From: Arthonia radiata
Lineage: Eukaryota; Ascomycota; Arthoniomycetes; Arthoniales; Arthoniaceae
Assembly (NCBI GenBank): GCA_002989075.1
Contig: PSQN01000012.1
Coordinates: forward strand, 1,054,001-1,118,000
Direction: 5' to 3'
DNA length: 64,000 bases
Under the pieces are notes generated by a model, which worked only from the letters and a program-made list of their open reading frames with translations, was not told the origin of the DNA and did no database searches. The position numbers and the translations under genes are program-made. Below, one piece after another: positions 24,901-35,632 of this stretch. Position 1 is the stretch's first letter; the number at the start of each line of letters is the position of its first letter.

Positions 24901-25434
24901 GGCGTCTATCAGCGGCGAGAACGCAAGCTAGGTAGAGAACACGCTTACACTCTTTTAGCCCTTTGTGACTTCGCACGTACAACTGCTACGCGCGGCTCGC
25001 GGGAAAACAACCTTGGGCTCATAAAGCAAGCAAAGTGCCTCTTCCGTACCGGGCTCGAGATCGCGGAACGAAACCTTGGTGCGGACCACATTGGCACGCT
25101 AATGGGTCGACAGCATTTAGCCAGCGCGCTCGTGCTAGAGAAGAACTACGATGTGGCTGAGAGAGAGTTCAAAGACATCGCGAAACGCCAGAAGCATGCC
25201 CCTGGTGCGCAAGAAGGCACGCATCGCGACCGCATGTACACACTACGCATGCTCTTCGAGTGCTACGAACTTCAAGGCCGGTACGAAGAAGCGCTTGAAG
25301 TGCTCACAACGTTGATGAGCGAATTTGCGTTAGTAGGAGAAGAAGAGCATCCATGGCGGCTGAAGATGCAACATAAGCATGCAGAACTACTCGCACGTGT
25401 TGAGAACCCTGCGAGCGACCTTACCGAGCGATGA
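21913..25434 (+). CDS. NOD-like receptor: N-terminal helical domain, NB-ARC, TPR repeats
   Basis: Five exons give an intact 1,086-residue STAND protein: 21913-22395, 22439-22579, 22634-22885, 22938-24616 and 24729-25434, introns 43-112 nt with consistent phase. The first donor is GTACTC, weaker than the rest but followed by a good CTGAC branch. The N-terminus (MADPFSAVAGALSVADICV) is a helical domain of the type common at the start of fungal NLRs. The nucleotide-binding domain has a P-loop (GISGAGKTQ, residues 271-279), FWGIFWIDAS, and a Walker B strand (WLLIIDGAD, about 342-350), followed by TTRNP and LPLALIHAGRAI, the GLPLA-like motif. The C-terminal half holds tetratricopeptide repeats (LWHLGRAAEAQELQE, HTLRTMDALGHTCWQRG and others). 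Such receptors oligomerise on ligand sensing and can trigger incompatibility cell death in fungi; that role here is inference. Not broken. Confidence 0.85.
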
Positions 25435-26585
25435 CGACGGCACAAAACTTGCACAAGCTTTATAGAACGCGACCAGGAGCAATAGATGCTTGAACCTCGA
25501 AAGCGAAAGCGCCGAGCCACGAGCTATCCTCATCGACACCCGAACCGGTTTTGATTATGTCTCTCGCCTGTTCCGTAGAACTTAGTTTGCAGCCAACGTA
25601 TAGCAGACGTTGTTCAAGCGCTCTCGCAGCATTAAAGGGTTTCATACAGCCATCAAAACCAACAGCACATCTGCAGAGTGCTGATGAGAAGCGTGAACCA
25701 CCTTCCGAAGTGGGGACAGAAGTAGGCTATGCGGAGCCCTTCCTGAACGCCTCTCCGCGTGTTACTGACCGTGATGTTATTGTGGCGGCTAACAAGCGAG
25801 CGGAGGCTTAGACGAGGCTCCTTCTTCATGTTGACGCTGGAGGTACGCCAATCCGAAGGCGGAGTGCCTGCGGCGGGCATACAGATCTTAGTCATGATGG
25901 ATTTGTCTGCGACTGGTCAGCTTGAGTTGTGTCGATGATGTGGATGATGCTTTTGTGAAGTGATGGATTCGCCCAAAGAAACGGTACTTGCGAAGAGATT
26001 GACGACGGTTTGGAAGGGTGGCCCGACGTTGCAGCTTTCTAACACATCTTGCTTATCCCAAGCTCTGCCGCTATGGGCAGAAAACAACGCAAGCGTCGAA
26101 TGAACGGGCAGCAGGGATCGACTTTCAAGTAATTGTGGTCTTGCATAGTATTGACCTTCCTCAAAGGATCCTCGCGTCAGACTATTTTTATCAGAGTCAG
26201 AGATACAAGGAAACAGTATCGGCGTCTAAAACCTCCGCAGAGCGTCGAGACAGACGCGTCTCACAATTACAGAAGCCGTTATGCTTCAGTGTCCCACGGG
26301 CCCATCATTGCGACGAACTGCAGCACTCAGCACGCAAGCGGGCCGACTACGAAGGTCTGCAGATACTTGCAAGTACGTCTCCTGTGGTGGAAGACACGAC
26401 TCGTGAATGACGGTCAAATAGTAATATATTCAGTGCGCGTGTGAGTGATGTGGCCCATGCAGCATGCATGCTGAAAACACTTGTTGCTTAGTAAGAGGCA
26501 GGTTACGATCTAGATGGGCTGCGAGGTTTCGAGGTGCTTCACGGCTGCCTGCAGGGATCATCATACACGGCTTTCGGCGTGACGA
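25435..26585. other. Intergenic, no convincing gene
   Basis: Several open stretches of 60-130 codons overlap on both strands, with no recognisable domain or typical exon pattern. I see nothing I would call. Confidence 0.4.
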
Positions 26586-27017
26586 ATGGACGAGTCACCC
26601 CGTTATCATCAGGAGCCTCGAAATTCCACAACCGAAATCCTTTCTTCCTCTTCATGCAAGATCACGGAGCCAGGTTCATACAGTGACCCGCACCTTCTAA
26701 CCCCAGAGCTCCCTGTTCTTGGTCGGGTGCTGCACGACCCCGGCCTCGAGAGGCACAGTCCGCCACGTGGATCTGAGGCTCATCGCACACATTCATCTCA
26801 TTCGCTTGATAGCGGGTATAAGAGTAACGAAGGTGTCGTCGCCTCTCGGCAACATTCTGTAGAGTCATTAGAGACATCTGACGGTGAGTACCCAACCCAG
26901 TGCAAAGCTTCAGCCGCGAGCAACGATAGAGCAGTGGAATTTACAGCTGGGTCCCCGACGAGTTACATGGCCTCACAAATCCAGATGAAAGCAGATTCAC
27001 CCCCACCGGCTCCGTGA
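26586..27017 (+). CDS. Hypothetical Ser/Pro-rich protein, 143 residues
   Basis: A single open frame from ATG with a polar, low-complexity composition (Ser, His, Pro, Glu), including HSSHSLDSGYKSNEG and a proline-rich tail. It looks like a disordered protein, with no transmembrane segment or known motif. A GTGAGT at about 26,884 inside the frame could be a splice donor, which would change the C-terminus. Not recognised. It may be a spurious reading frame. Confidence 0.3.
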   Translation: MDESPRYHQEPRNSTTEILSSSSCKITEPGSYSDPHLLTPELPVLGRVLHDPGLERHSPPRGSEAHRTHSSHSLDSGYKSNEGVVASRQHSVESLETSDGEYPTQCKASAASNDRAVEFTAGSPTSYMASQIQMKADSPPPAP

Positions 27018-27285
27018 CATGGGACCTGCCCGCCATCAAGTGGCATCCTTAGTCAGAAAATCGTGTCCTGCTCCCCTACTTACGCTCGGCGCAGAATGTT
27101 GTGCAGGTGTCTACCGACGTTGTTATTGTGAATATACGCCACAGCTTCTAGTTCGAGCACATACCTATTTGAAAGTCATCCCTCATGCATCCATGCCGCC
27201 CTTCACTGGCTCATACAAACGATTTACGCTGAATACTATACTCTGATAATGTCTCAACACATCCACATGGGCCGCGTGCTCAAGA

Positions 27286-27867
27286 ATGACTCAAGAGTCC
27301 GCCTGTCTCGTCTGGTTCGACAATCTCTTTCCCTACGTCATGGACCCTCTGCATGATCACACCTACAACTCTTATTATTATTATTACCACCACGTCAAGC
27401 ACCGCCATGCTGAGGGTAACGGCCCGGACGACCTCTCCTCTCCCGATCACCTGCAGCGCGATACTGTCTTCGAGTTCCTCCGCTACGTCAGCCGCTTCAT
27501 CCTTCTCGTCTGCATTGAGCTCCCTACCTATTTCATCCGAAAGGGCCAGTGGAAGGATGCGCGGGAGGGTCCGAGTTATTTCGCTTCGGATGAATTCCTG
27601 ATACACTCAGGCGGCCAAATCAAGTTCCGCACGACGATATTCATTTTCCTGCTGCCGTGCGCCTTTCTGCGGACTGGCTTCATGATTGGCAACTGGGACC
27701 AGCACGCGCTCGAGGACGAGGTCGACCCGGACTCCAACTTTCGATGTGCCCTCGAATCGCTACGCCTTCAATGGTGGCTACTACGCGTCATACTCTTTGA
27801 ACCCGCATCCGCGTTGGCGAGAGCACCCCGACGCGTTTCTGCGATAGAGGCATCGGTATGCGTGTAA
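27286..27867 (+). CDS. Hypothetical membrane protein, 193 residues
   Basis: An open frame from ATG to stop. A His/Tyr-rich stretch near residues 25-40 is partly encoded by a TTA triplet repeat. Two hydrophobic segments are visible (about residues 70-84, RFILLVCIELPTYFI; about 112-132, FRTTIFIFLLPCAFLRTG), so it may span the membrane twice. No known family recognised. It lies at the left edge of a run of very small membrane proteins (28.5-31.1 kb) and could belong to the same accessory neighbourhood. No intron is needed for the frame. Confidence 0.45.
   Translation: MTQESACLVWFDNLFPYVMDPLHDHTYNSYYYYYHHVKHRHAEGNGPDDLSSPDHLQRDTVFEFLRYVSRFILLVCIELPTYFIRKGQWKDAREGPSYFASDEFLIHSGGQIKFRTTIFIFLLPCAFLRTGFMIGNWDQHALEDEVDPDSNFRCALESLRLQWWLLRVILFEPASALARAPRRVSAIEASVCV
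27372..27386 (+). repeat. TTA triplet microsatellite
   Basis: About five TTA units inside the 193-residue reading frame, encoding part of a Tyr run in that frame. Probably length-variable between strains. Confidence 0.6.
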
Positions 27868-28539
27868 GCAGGCGCAGGTGCTTTGCAGGATTAATCCAAA
27901 TCAGTTGGTCTTTCGATGGCAGCGCAAAGACTATAACCACTGCGCGCGGAGCCTGGTCCCATCGAAAAGTCGACAGACATGCGAGGCGGAGATCGCTGCG
28001 ACTTTACGGAAAAGACCAAGAAGTTGAGCGCCGAGGACATCGAAGAGAAACGCGGCATAGCGCACGTGTAGATGGCCGGCGTTTCTTGACGACTGACTTG
28101 CGGCTTTACGTAGGTAATGGATTCCCATGAAAGTCTGGTGCTGTCAGGGGGGTCGAGCATAATCGCTAATCAGAAGGCCACTGGAAGTAAAGTGTCATGT
28201 AAGTTTCTTCTTAGATCGCAGCCGCGACAGCAGCAGCACAGCTAGCGAGCTGAAAATTATAGTGGCTGCGTGCGCACGCGCATGCAAGAAGGAACATAGG
28301 CATACATAAATCGTCTTTGTGTGCGGACCGCATCTCTCATTTCATGCACGTTCTGTCAGCAGCTGATATCCGTCATTCTTCGCATGGCTCAGCACACAGT
28401 CACATACGCTCTAAACCCCCCTCACCGACCGCTCTAAAATCCCCTCACCAACCCCACTCGCCTCCTCCACCAGTGCCATAAACATAACGACCACCAGCTG
28501 ACATACCACAGGGACAATACATATGACCAAGAGCAGGTA
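27868..28539. other. Intergenic, nothing recognised
   Basis: No coding signal that I trust. The stretch 28,440-28,535 may hold a second exon of the tiny membrane protein at 28,540-28,644, because it is open and hydrophobic on the minus strand in one frame. Confidence 0.35.
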
Positions 28540-28644
28540 TCAAGTACCAAACAGCGTCTTTGACCAGTCTTCGAGCTCGGCGTAGGCGAGAAGAACGCCC
28601 ATTATAATAAGCACAAAGACGATGAGATTGACGGGGTCGTGCAT
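28540..28644 (-). CDS. Tiny membrane protein, 34 residues (possibly first exon only)
   Basis: A minus-strand ATG at 28,644 after CAACC opens a frame beginning MHDPVNLIVFVLIIMGVLLA, almost entirely a single transmembrane helix, then AYAELEDWSKTLFGT and stop. It is too short to be convincing alone. Its composition and its place next to three other tiny membrane-protein genes support it. A further hydrophobic stretch is open downstream (about 28,440-28,490, minus), so the gene may continue after an intron I could not place with confidence. Confidence 0.35.
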   Translation of the reverse strand: MHDPVNLIVFVLIIMGVLLAYAELEDWSKTLFGT

Positions 28645-29211
28645 GGTTGCTAGTGCTATGCCTGTCGCAAGGAAGGGCAAGGGGAAGGGGATGGGGTGAA
28701 CGGCTTACTTTTGGGAGTTGGGCTGATGAGTGGTGGTTTGGTGTTGAGGTCGAAGTGTAGACTGGGTTGATATGAGTGTGTGGTGTGGCTGCACAGTGTG
28801 GCATGCTCGAGCGGTTGACTTAGCTATGAAGAGCATGTGCACAGTGCACGAGCCCTACGATGCGAGGTGTTTTGCGATGCGAACGGACGGCGCGTGATGA
28901 AGCAGGTGTCGCAAACGCGTACCGTGAAGGGTGAAGATCGCTGACAAACATAGTGAAGATGGGGCGAGGTCTAGAGCAACCACATACCCCGTAGTATTGC
29001 TTTGATAGCAGCGCCTGACAGCTTGTGCGCTGGCGTCGCCTCTAGTCACTCTCTTCATAGCTTGAACACTCCTTAGAGGGGGCTGTGCTGAAATTTGTTC
29101 CTAGGCTATATCACTGTTCCTCGATCGTATCGTCCGGAAGGACACGTGCGCCCCACCACCTTGATTTATAGCTTTGTTCTCATTCCATTCTTAGTCTCGC
29201 ACATAGTTCGC
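28645..29211. other. Intergenic, nothing recognised
   Basis: Upstream of the 34-residue frame and downstream of the 72-residue one. Only overlapping minor open stretches. Confidence 0.35.
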
Positions 29212-29430
29212 TCAAAGCTCACCACCCCACACCAGCACTGCCAAGGTCGGCCATCCAGCGAGATGCGACCCCGCGAGAACCCAGGCCTGCAACTCTGGCC
29301 AAGGCGCGCACGCCAGGGCGAGTAGCTGTATGAAGAGCAACAGTGTCATGAGGATGCGAGCAGCTTGTTTGTTTTTGTAGATGAGGTAGGAGGCGATGAG
29401 CGTGAGAATGAGGAGGCTGAGTTCGTACAT
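29212..29430 (-). CDS. Small three-helix membrane protein, 72 residues
   Basis: ATG at 29,430; the frame is open further upstream but that part is serine/threonine-rich leader. The protein begins MYELSLLILTLIASYLIY, has a short basic loop (KNKQAAR), a second hydrophobic helix (ILMTLLLFIQLLALACA), then PWPELQAWVL and a third hydrophobic segment to the end. Helix, Tyr-ending helix, basic loop, helix, then Pro-x-(Leu/Phe)-x-x-(Ala/x)-Trp recurs in the proteins at 29,949-30,272 and 30,770-31,075, suggesting one diverged family. No known family recognised. Function unknown; location in a membrane is inferred from hydrophobicity. Confidence 0.5.
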   Translation of the reverse strand: MYELSLLILTLIASYLIYKNKQAARILMTLLLFIQLLALACAPWPELQAWVLAGSHLAGWPTLAVLVWGGEL

Positions 29431-29948
29431 ACTGACGCTTATAGTGGTGGTTTGTGCTGATAGCGTTGGTCGTTCGATTAGGTAGCGTATTTGGAGGGGT
29501 GGTGTATGAGTAGTATCCAGGGTCGTGGTTGAATAGCGGGGAGCGATGAGGACGAGGTTGAAGAAGTAGAGGTGTCGCCAAGTGGGGAGGTGGGAGTGCA
29601 CAGTGCGCGGTCAGAGCGCGTCGCTGAAACACGCGCATCAAGTAATACAAAGTGAATATCTTCAACCCTGGGCTGCTTTGAGCTAAAATAAGCTTCGTCT
29701 TTGCGACTCCAGATCGCTGCGGTTATCCAAGAAAAAAGATTCAGTCAAAGTTTGAAGTGTGTCAGATCAAAGTTATTTCCTTCGTGCGTAATACGCCAGT
29801 ATTACTTACACAATTCCTACAATCTCATCCATCGGCAAGTCGCTTAGACTCACGCGGTTCTTCAATACTCCTGCTCCGTTGGCTGTCGTTGCTTCGTCCA
29901 CATATCTAGCCCTGCAGTCGCCGGACAAGGTGCGCCCAGAAGACACAC
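29431..29948. other. Intergenic, upstream region of the 72-residue gene
   Basis: No gene seen in 518 bp. Probably the promoter of the 72-residue gene and the 3-prime flank of its neighbour. Confidence 0.35.
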
Positions 29949-30272
29949 TCATCGCGAGAAGTATCGCTCGTCCGAGTCCAGCCATGCGCGCGTGAACTCA
30001 GGGAAGAAGAGGAGACATAGCGGAATAAGCACGAACGCTTCGAACAAGCCCCACGTTATAGTAGCGCGGAACCAGTGTACCTTGGTGTTCTTGCGGTAGG
30101 TGTAAAAGAGGAAGTTCATGAGGATACTGACCAGGATGAAGTCGTATCGTGTGGCACCGGCGGTAGGCTCTGCGGGGATGGCGGTTGCCGGTGGGGTGTC
30201 GACGACCGACTGTGCGGTGAAGTCGGCTGGCTGTGCGGTGAATGCGGGCTGTGCGGTTAGCTGAGCGGCCAT
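29949..30272 (-). CDS. Small two-helix membrane protein, 107 residues
   Basis: ATG at 30,272. The first 35 residues are Ala/Thr/Gln/Pro-rich with repeated TAQPA-type units, then come two hydrophobic helices (YDFILVSILMNFLFYTY and ITWGLFEAFVLIPLCLLFF) separated by a basic loop (RKNTKVHWFRA). After the second helix comes FPEFTRAWLDSDERYFSR, matching the Pro-x-x-x-x-Trp feature of its neighbours. The C-terminus is charged and likely soluble. Same strand as the 72-residue gene and divergent from the 101-residue gene across 497 bp. Family not recognised. Confidence 0.5.
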   Translation of the reverse strand: MAAQLTAQPAFTAQPADFTAQSVVDTPPATAIPAEPTAGATRYDFILVSILMNFLFYTYRKNTKVHWFRATITWGLFEAFVLIPLCLLFFPEFTRAWLDSDERYFSR

Positions 30273-30769
30273 GATGAAAGCTAGTGGGTGGTTGTTTGGG
30301 ACGGTAAGTGTGTGTCCCTTGTTGAAGATATTGCGTAGAAGATGTTGTTGGACGATGCTGCTGGGATGTTGTATGATGGGTTTGATTCTTTAAGTTTGAG
30401 TGTGTAGACGGGGTTTTTATGATACCATGGCTGTGCGCGCACAGTGTTCGGGGTTGTTTGAGCGGAGGTGCGACGGACCGGACGAACAGCGCACGACCAC
30501 CGCGAAAGGTTGAGCGGATGACTCTGGAGGGCAAAGATGCTGACGTTCTCGAATTCGGATCTTACACTGTTTAGCCGCTATCCACATCGTCCACACTCAC
30601 CACACTGTGGACTCCCCTGCCAAGTCTTCTGTCTTTTCCCATCACTGCCTATCTTCAATAATCACCGCTTGCAAGCTTGTACTCCTCAATTGACATTGCA
30701 ACATTTCACATCAAGCACAACTCACCGTTCACAGCCTATCGCGCCTACTACAAGGCCTCATCGCGCACC
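30273..30769. promoter_or_regulatory. Shared divergent promoter of two small membrane-protein genes
   Basis: 497 bp between start codons on opposite strands. Rich in CA/TC runs on the side of the right-hand gene. No defined site recognised. Confidence 0.4.
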
Positions 30770-31075
30770 ATGACGACCCCAACACCCACTTCAACGATGC
30801 CGTCTCTGATCTTGTCCAAGCTCCCAGAAACCATCCATTTCAACCTTCTCGTCCACATCTGCCTTGTTGCTTACCTCTACTTCACAGGTCCTTCCATCAC
30901 TCGCCGCACGAAGATCACTCTCCTTGCGGACATCATGAACCTCGTAGCCCTAGCCACGGCAGTGGGCTGCAAGCAATGTCCTGCGCTCACGCAGTGGATC
31001 GCTGAGATGTCATTTGTGGTGAGCGTGATGATGGCTTTGGGTGCTGGAGTGGTCGCGTTGGGGCGGGCTTGTTGA
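30770..31075 (+). CDS. Small three-helix membrane protein, 101 residues
   Basis: ATG at 30,770 in a good context (CGCACCATGACG). After a Thr/Pro-rich start come three hydrophobic helices (FNLLVHICLVAYLYF; KITLLADIMNLVALATAVG; SFVVSVMMALGAGVVAL) with a basic loop after the first (SITRRTK) and a PALTQW segment after the second. Order and spacing resemble the 72-residue protein at 29,212-29,430 (SYLIY against AYLYF; LLALACA against LVALATA; P-LQAW against PALTQW). I infer common origin; identity is low and needs a proper alignment. Function unknown. Confidence 0.5.
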   Translation: MTTPTPTSTMPSLILSKLPETIHFNLLVHICLVAYLYFTGPSITRRTKITLLADIMNLVALATAVGCKQCPALTQWIAEMSFVVSVMMALGAGVVALGRAC

Positions 31076-32897
31076 TGGGGTCGGTGGCAGCAATATGGAC
31101 TTGGCAAGAGCGAGGAGCCGCGGTGATGAAGTGTCGGACGGGCGTCATGTACATCTTATTGAAGACATGGTGCCCAAGTGGATTCAAAGACAGAGTTGCT
31201 GCAGCTTCGACTCCCCACTTGATTGTGAGGTTCGCAGGATCCGAGGCCTCCGGACAGAGATTAGCAGGATGATCGATAAAGTCCGTCCTGAGTGGGCACA
31301 AAGTAAGATTACTCCGAATCGGCTACAGGATGACCGGTTTATTGTAATGAAAATGTATTGAAAAATAATTGCCTGCAGCGAGAGACGGCAGCGTCAGAAT
31401 GATGCATGGATACAGCCCTAACCATGTCGTGGTGTACCTCGTGGGGTGGGGATCCCGTCTGCCTCGTTCAGCCGCTCCTGTGCGTCTATCCCTGTGTGCA
31501 TCCCTCTGATATATCTCTGCGGTCTCAAGCGGTCCGTCCGCAGGTGAGTGTATCGCGCAGTATTCCACCACATCTTTTCCCTGAACCGGTAAATGTAACC
31601 CGTCTTGCGACATCTTATTGACGGAGAGGCGCTCACGTTATCTCCCCATTACCTGCATGAAGTGTCAGCCGCGTGTGTAATTAGGACAGGGCGAGCGAAT
31701 TGACGGGCGCACTAAGATCTTCGAAGATGTCGTGCAACCGCCGCCTCGTTGGGATGACAAGCATTTCGGGCGCCCACGGGGACTTTACCTACCAACGTAA
31801 GGGTCAATTTCAGACATGCTGGGTCGCGAATGATTGTAAACCCCAATCAGGCTTCACACACCGCGCAGCGTGGTATCCCGAGCGATCCGAATAGTGACAT
31901 CTAACGATTGTCGTCTCGTATTGTGCTAGCGTGCAAAGAAGGGTATAACCCTAAGCTCTGATTCTCCTGGTATCGTACTGCCACTGACACGAGTTTGTTC
32001 AATGTTCCAATGTCGTACATCCGTCTTCGACCGAGCATATGCATGTCTGTCCATCGTTCGACACCGGACTGGATGCATTCGCAGGTTATTGACAGTTGCG
32101 GTGAGATTGCAGCGCATTGTATGCTGTTTAGCTCGCGTAGACGATTTGCACCCGGTGGTGATTCAGTGGAGGTGCTGATAATTATGGGCTATGAGGTGGC
32201 GTAACGTTGGAGTGGATCGCATTCAGCTCGAGGAGCTGGCTACGACGCGTGCTCCTCGAATACATCAGAGAGCATGCACCCTATCTTGGCCGTTGAATCC
32301 TCTAATTCCAGCAATTCCATCCCGTCCATCAGCAGTTGGATGTATTGGCGTCGGCCCACTCAAACAACCCGAAACGGCAGATCTCACCTCTCCTGCAGGT
32401 ACGTACCGCGGATCCTTGTATTGCATCACAAGCTCCCCAGCGTACGGAACAAAATCTCACGAGAGCAGTTCCATGCAATCTTCTCTACCAGGTCGCCCCA
32501 AGACCACGCTTCGCCGCGCGCGGACAATGTGCCAATGACATGATGCTTCCCTTTTCATACTCTCCCGTGAAGCGTGCCGCGAAAATCATCCTATCAGATT
32601 TGTGATCTACATGTCTCGTCTCGATCGACTCCATTTTCCATGCAAAAGCGGCAGACGTTTCCGCCGTCATCCGATGGAACGCAACACATCTTGTGTGGAG
32701 CCTCGCGACACGTGCAAAGCCTGGACACGGCAGTGAAAGGTGTAGATGTCTGCCTTGGCGGTAGCGTTGGCTAATCATATGAGAGATGATATACGCACCA
32801 GAACTCCATCGTCGCAAACGAACGCTGTCTGAGACTTAATCTACTTAACCAGCAGCGTCGTCCGCAAGCTGCGTGGTTTGTATCGCCAACATCAGGC
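31076..32897. other. Intergenic, no convincing gene (about 1.8 kb)
   Basis: Open stretches of 60-115 codons overlap on both strands. None shows a domain, signal peptide or consistent splice pattern. The final 200 bp are the likely promoter of the rhodopsin-fold gene. Confidence 0.4.
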
Positions 32898-34134
32898 ATG
32901 GCATACTCACCCGCAAGCATTGTTGCCATTTGCATTGCGCTACCGCTGCTAGCTCTTGTCGCTGTCTGCCTCCGCTTCTGGGTCCGTCTGCGAGTTCAGC
33001 CTTCGTATATTGGCATTGACGACTGGCTGATTGTGGGTGCTGTTATACTATGCCTGGGGGACGGTGGCAATCTGGCTTTTGGTATTTCGCTCGCGCCTAG
33101 CTGATCCAAGCGGATAACTAATTCTTGTAGGTGCCATTGCCGGTATACAAGGGCGTAATTATCCGGATGAGATACCCGAGGACAGGGCAAATCGCGAGGC
33201 CAAGGTAAAGCCCCAATCCGCAGATGTTCCGTGTTTGCTGACCCAAGCAGTCTGATTACGCTCAAGTAGTTCTGGAAAAACGTGACAGCTCTCTCCATAT
33301 CTACTGCGTGCTTTGCTGACGTACTGGTAACAGCGCTTTATGGCATGATGAAACTTAGCGTTCTGTTCTTCTTTCGACGCATCTTCAAAAGACAGAAGGC
33401 CTTTCGAATGTTCAACAACCTCATAATCGGTCTTGTCATAGCATGGACAATTGCATATTTCTTTGCCGAAGTCTTTGTCTGTGGGACACACCCTCAAGTC
33501 CAATGGAGCTCCAGCAGCAACAAACAGGCAGGCTGCGTCGATCAGACTTGGCTGAACCTGACTTTTGCCATCACCGACGCTATTGGCGACGTATTGGTCA
33601 TCATCATGCCCTACCCTTGCATCAATAAGCTGCAAATGAATCGTAGACAGAAGTTCGGCCTAGTTGGTATCTTCTTGCTTGGAACGCTCTCGACAGCTGC
33701 AAGGTAGGACGTTCCCCGGACAAATGTGGCCTTTATCGGACATTATATTGATACGAGACAGCATCGTGAGGCTCGGCTTTATCTCCAATGCCGCCAGGGT
33801 CAAATTTGGTAGCGGCGGTAATAAGCACATGGCCGGCACGCCTCCAGCCGTGTGGTCCTCAGTTGAAGCAGCTATCGGCGTTTTGGCCGCTTGTCTGCCG
33901 CCTCTTGGGCCTCTGATCAGGAAGACGCCAAATCCTCGTAAGGCCTCAGTATCCATCTATCATCGCCTGTTCACCAAGTCATCTGATCGTAATATGTCCG
34001 GGAGCAACTTCAAAACCGACTGCAAGATCTCTGCCGAGCATCAGACTTACAGAACAGAGGCGCGTGTACCAACTCGGCCCCGACAACGATCCGGAGAGGA
34101 GTTTGATCGAGTGATGGAGGAGACTGCGGTCTGA
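32898..34134 (+). CDS. Rhodopsin-fold integral membrane protein (SAT4/PTH11-like)
   Basis: Five exons join into 343 residues: 32898-33081, 33131-33204, 33251-33281, 33334-33703 and 33762-34134, with 46-58 nt introns in consistent phase. The fungal rhodopsin-domain pattern is clear: an N-terminal helix (IVAICIALPLLALVAVCLRF), then the signature IGIDDWLIV, the GIQGRNYPDEIP loop, KPLYGMMKLSVLFFFRRIF, further helices, DQTWLNLTFAITDAIGDVLV, and TAASIVRLGF followed by a helix near the end. The 31-nt third exon is unusually small but the frame requires it. These proteins are seven-helix-like membrane proteins, some (Pth11) sensing surfaces during infection, many uncharacterised. The long polar C-terminal tail may be cytosolic. 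Role here unknown. Confidence 0.8.
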
Positions 34135-35632
34135 GCACATATTGATGAGTACTCAGGGCGCTCGCCGATTTCGATACTGCCCTCCTGTTTGTTTGAAGAC
34201 TACTCGACTTTGGTTTGAGAGCTTCGAAATTGATGCCAAGATCAGTCTATCCAGGTTGGCTTCGCTCCGCCTTCAAACCACGCCACACAAGTTCGAGATA
34301 CCCACTCCATGCTGGACAGAAATATACAGAGCAGATGAAAATGTTCGAGATCTCTTCGTGAAGGACAGCTCGCGCAATTGACCCAACATACAGCTTCCAA
34401 CATCTCACTCGACCTTACCCCGCAAATGCTTGTCATATTACGCATACTGTTCTCAAAAGACATCGTGACTACCGGTTTCAAAGGCATTGACGCCGGAGAT
34501 GAGGGTACAAGCGTGTCGAAGGAGGCGCACTTGGTCGAAAGAACTTCGGACACATGAGATGCAGAAACTTTGATGACCATTACCCGGTCTTGAACGATAC
34601 CATACGCCTCAGAAGCTCCCCGGTCGACAATCGCACAGGCTGCTGCGCGGACGGAGACCACGAGGCACGCTGCGATAAAACGTTCCGCTGGACCTCTACA
34701 GCGCTTTCTGCGAGAATTTATTTCAACGGACAGAACCGGCTCGCATCCAAGGTGAAACGTCCTGATCGCGTGTCACACAAATGACAACACCGAGGAACAC
34801 ATTCACGAGCGCACTGTACTACACCGGAACTCACCCAGGAGCTTAAATCAATGAGCTCAAAACGGCTGCGCCCACTGACGGTACAGCCAAAGCGTTATGC
34901 TTTTCGCACGATCTGGTGCAAGCGAGTGGTCAGGAACGAAAGACACTGGCCGTGGGTCTTGGCGTTGGCATTGCTGCTGGAATCTTTTCTCTCGCAGTTT
35001 TGGGGGCACCACTGTTTCTTCAAAGGGCATTGACGGAGCAGCTGGAGTTGCGGGTAAGCCTAGAGCAGAAGTTGCACGCCCATAACCAGTCTACAATCAA
35101 CATGGACCAGACGCACGAGCTAGCTGCGGTTGGTATGCGGCGGTCTTCCGATGAACTGAAACGAGGCCGCATATTGTACAGCTGCCAGTCTTATAAGCTG
35201 GGCTGTTTAACATATGTAGCAGCTGAGGCTGTTCCAGGCTGCAAGATCTTTCGGAGGGCGAAACGATATCGCTTTATCGGCAGATCGTATTGGAAGTATC
35301 GCGGATAAAGGAGCGATACTTATCTACGAGGATATGCCCTGCGTCTTCAAAAGATTTCGAGACGTTCTTCCTTCCATAGAACTATTCATAAAGCAACCAA
35401 GGTATCACCTTTCCAACGTTGAACGCGAGTCATGACCGCCCGCTTTTGGACCCATACCTTCTTCATCTCCTCAATCGTCCTTGTTGAGCTCGGCAAGCGA
35501 CTTTGTAGGGCTTCTGTGGTGCAAGCATTGCACAAGCTTCAAACGCGGAGAGTACTCAACCTCCTGACAGGTAGCTAAAACGGCCTTCAGACGCTTTCAA
35601 TAGCCCTTTCGCAACGGCATGCTTGAGAAAGC
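34135..35632 (+). other. Intergenic with possible gene remnants
   Basis: No intact gene. Two stretches read like protein on the plus strand: near 34,260-34,560 (LTQHTASNISLDLTPQ... SKEAHLVERTSDT), interrupted by one stop, and 34,916-35,308, with a strongly hydrophobic helix (LAVGLGVGIAAGIFSLAVLG) after a polar segment. They could be parts of one decayed or intron-rich gene that I could not assemble. Confidence 0.3.
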
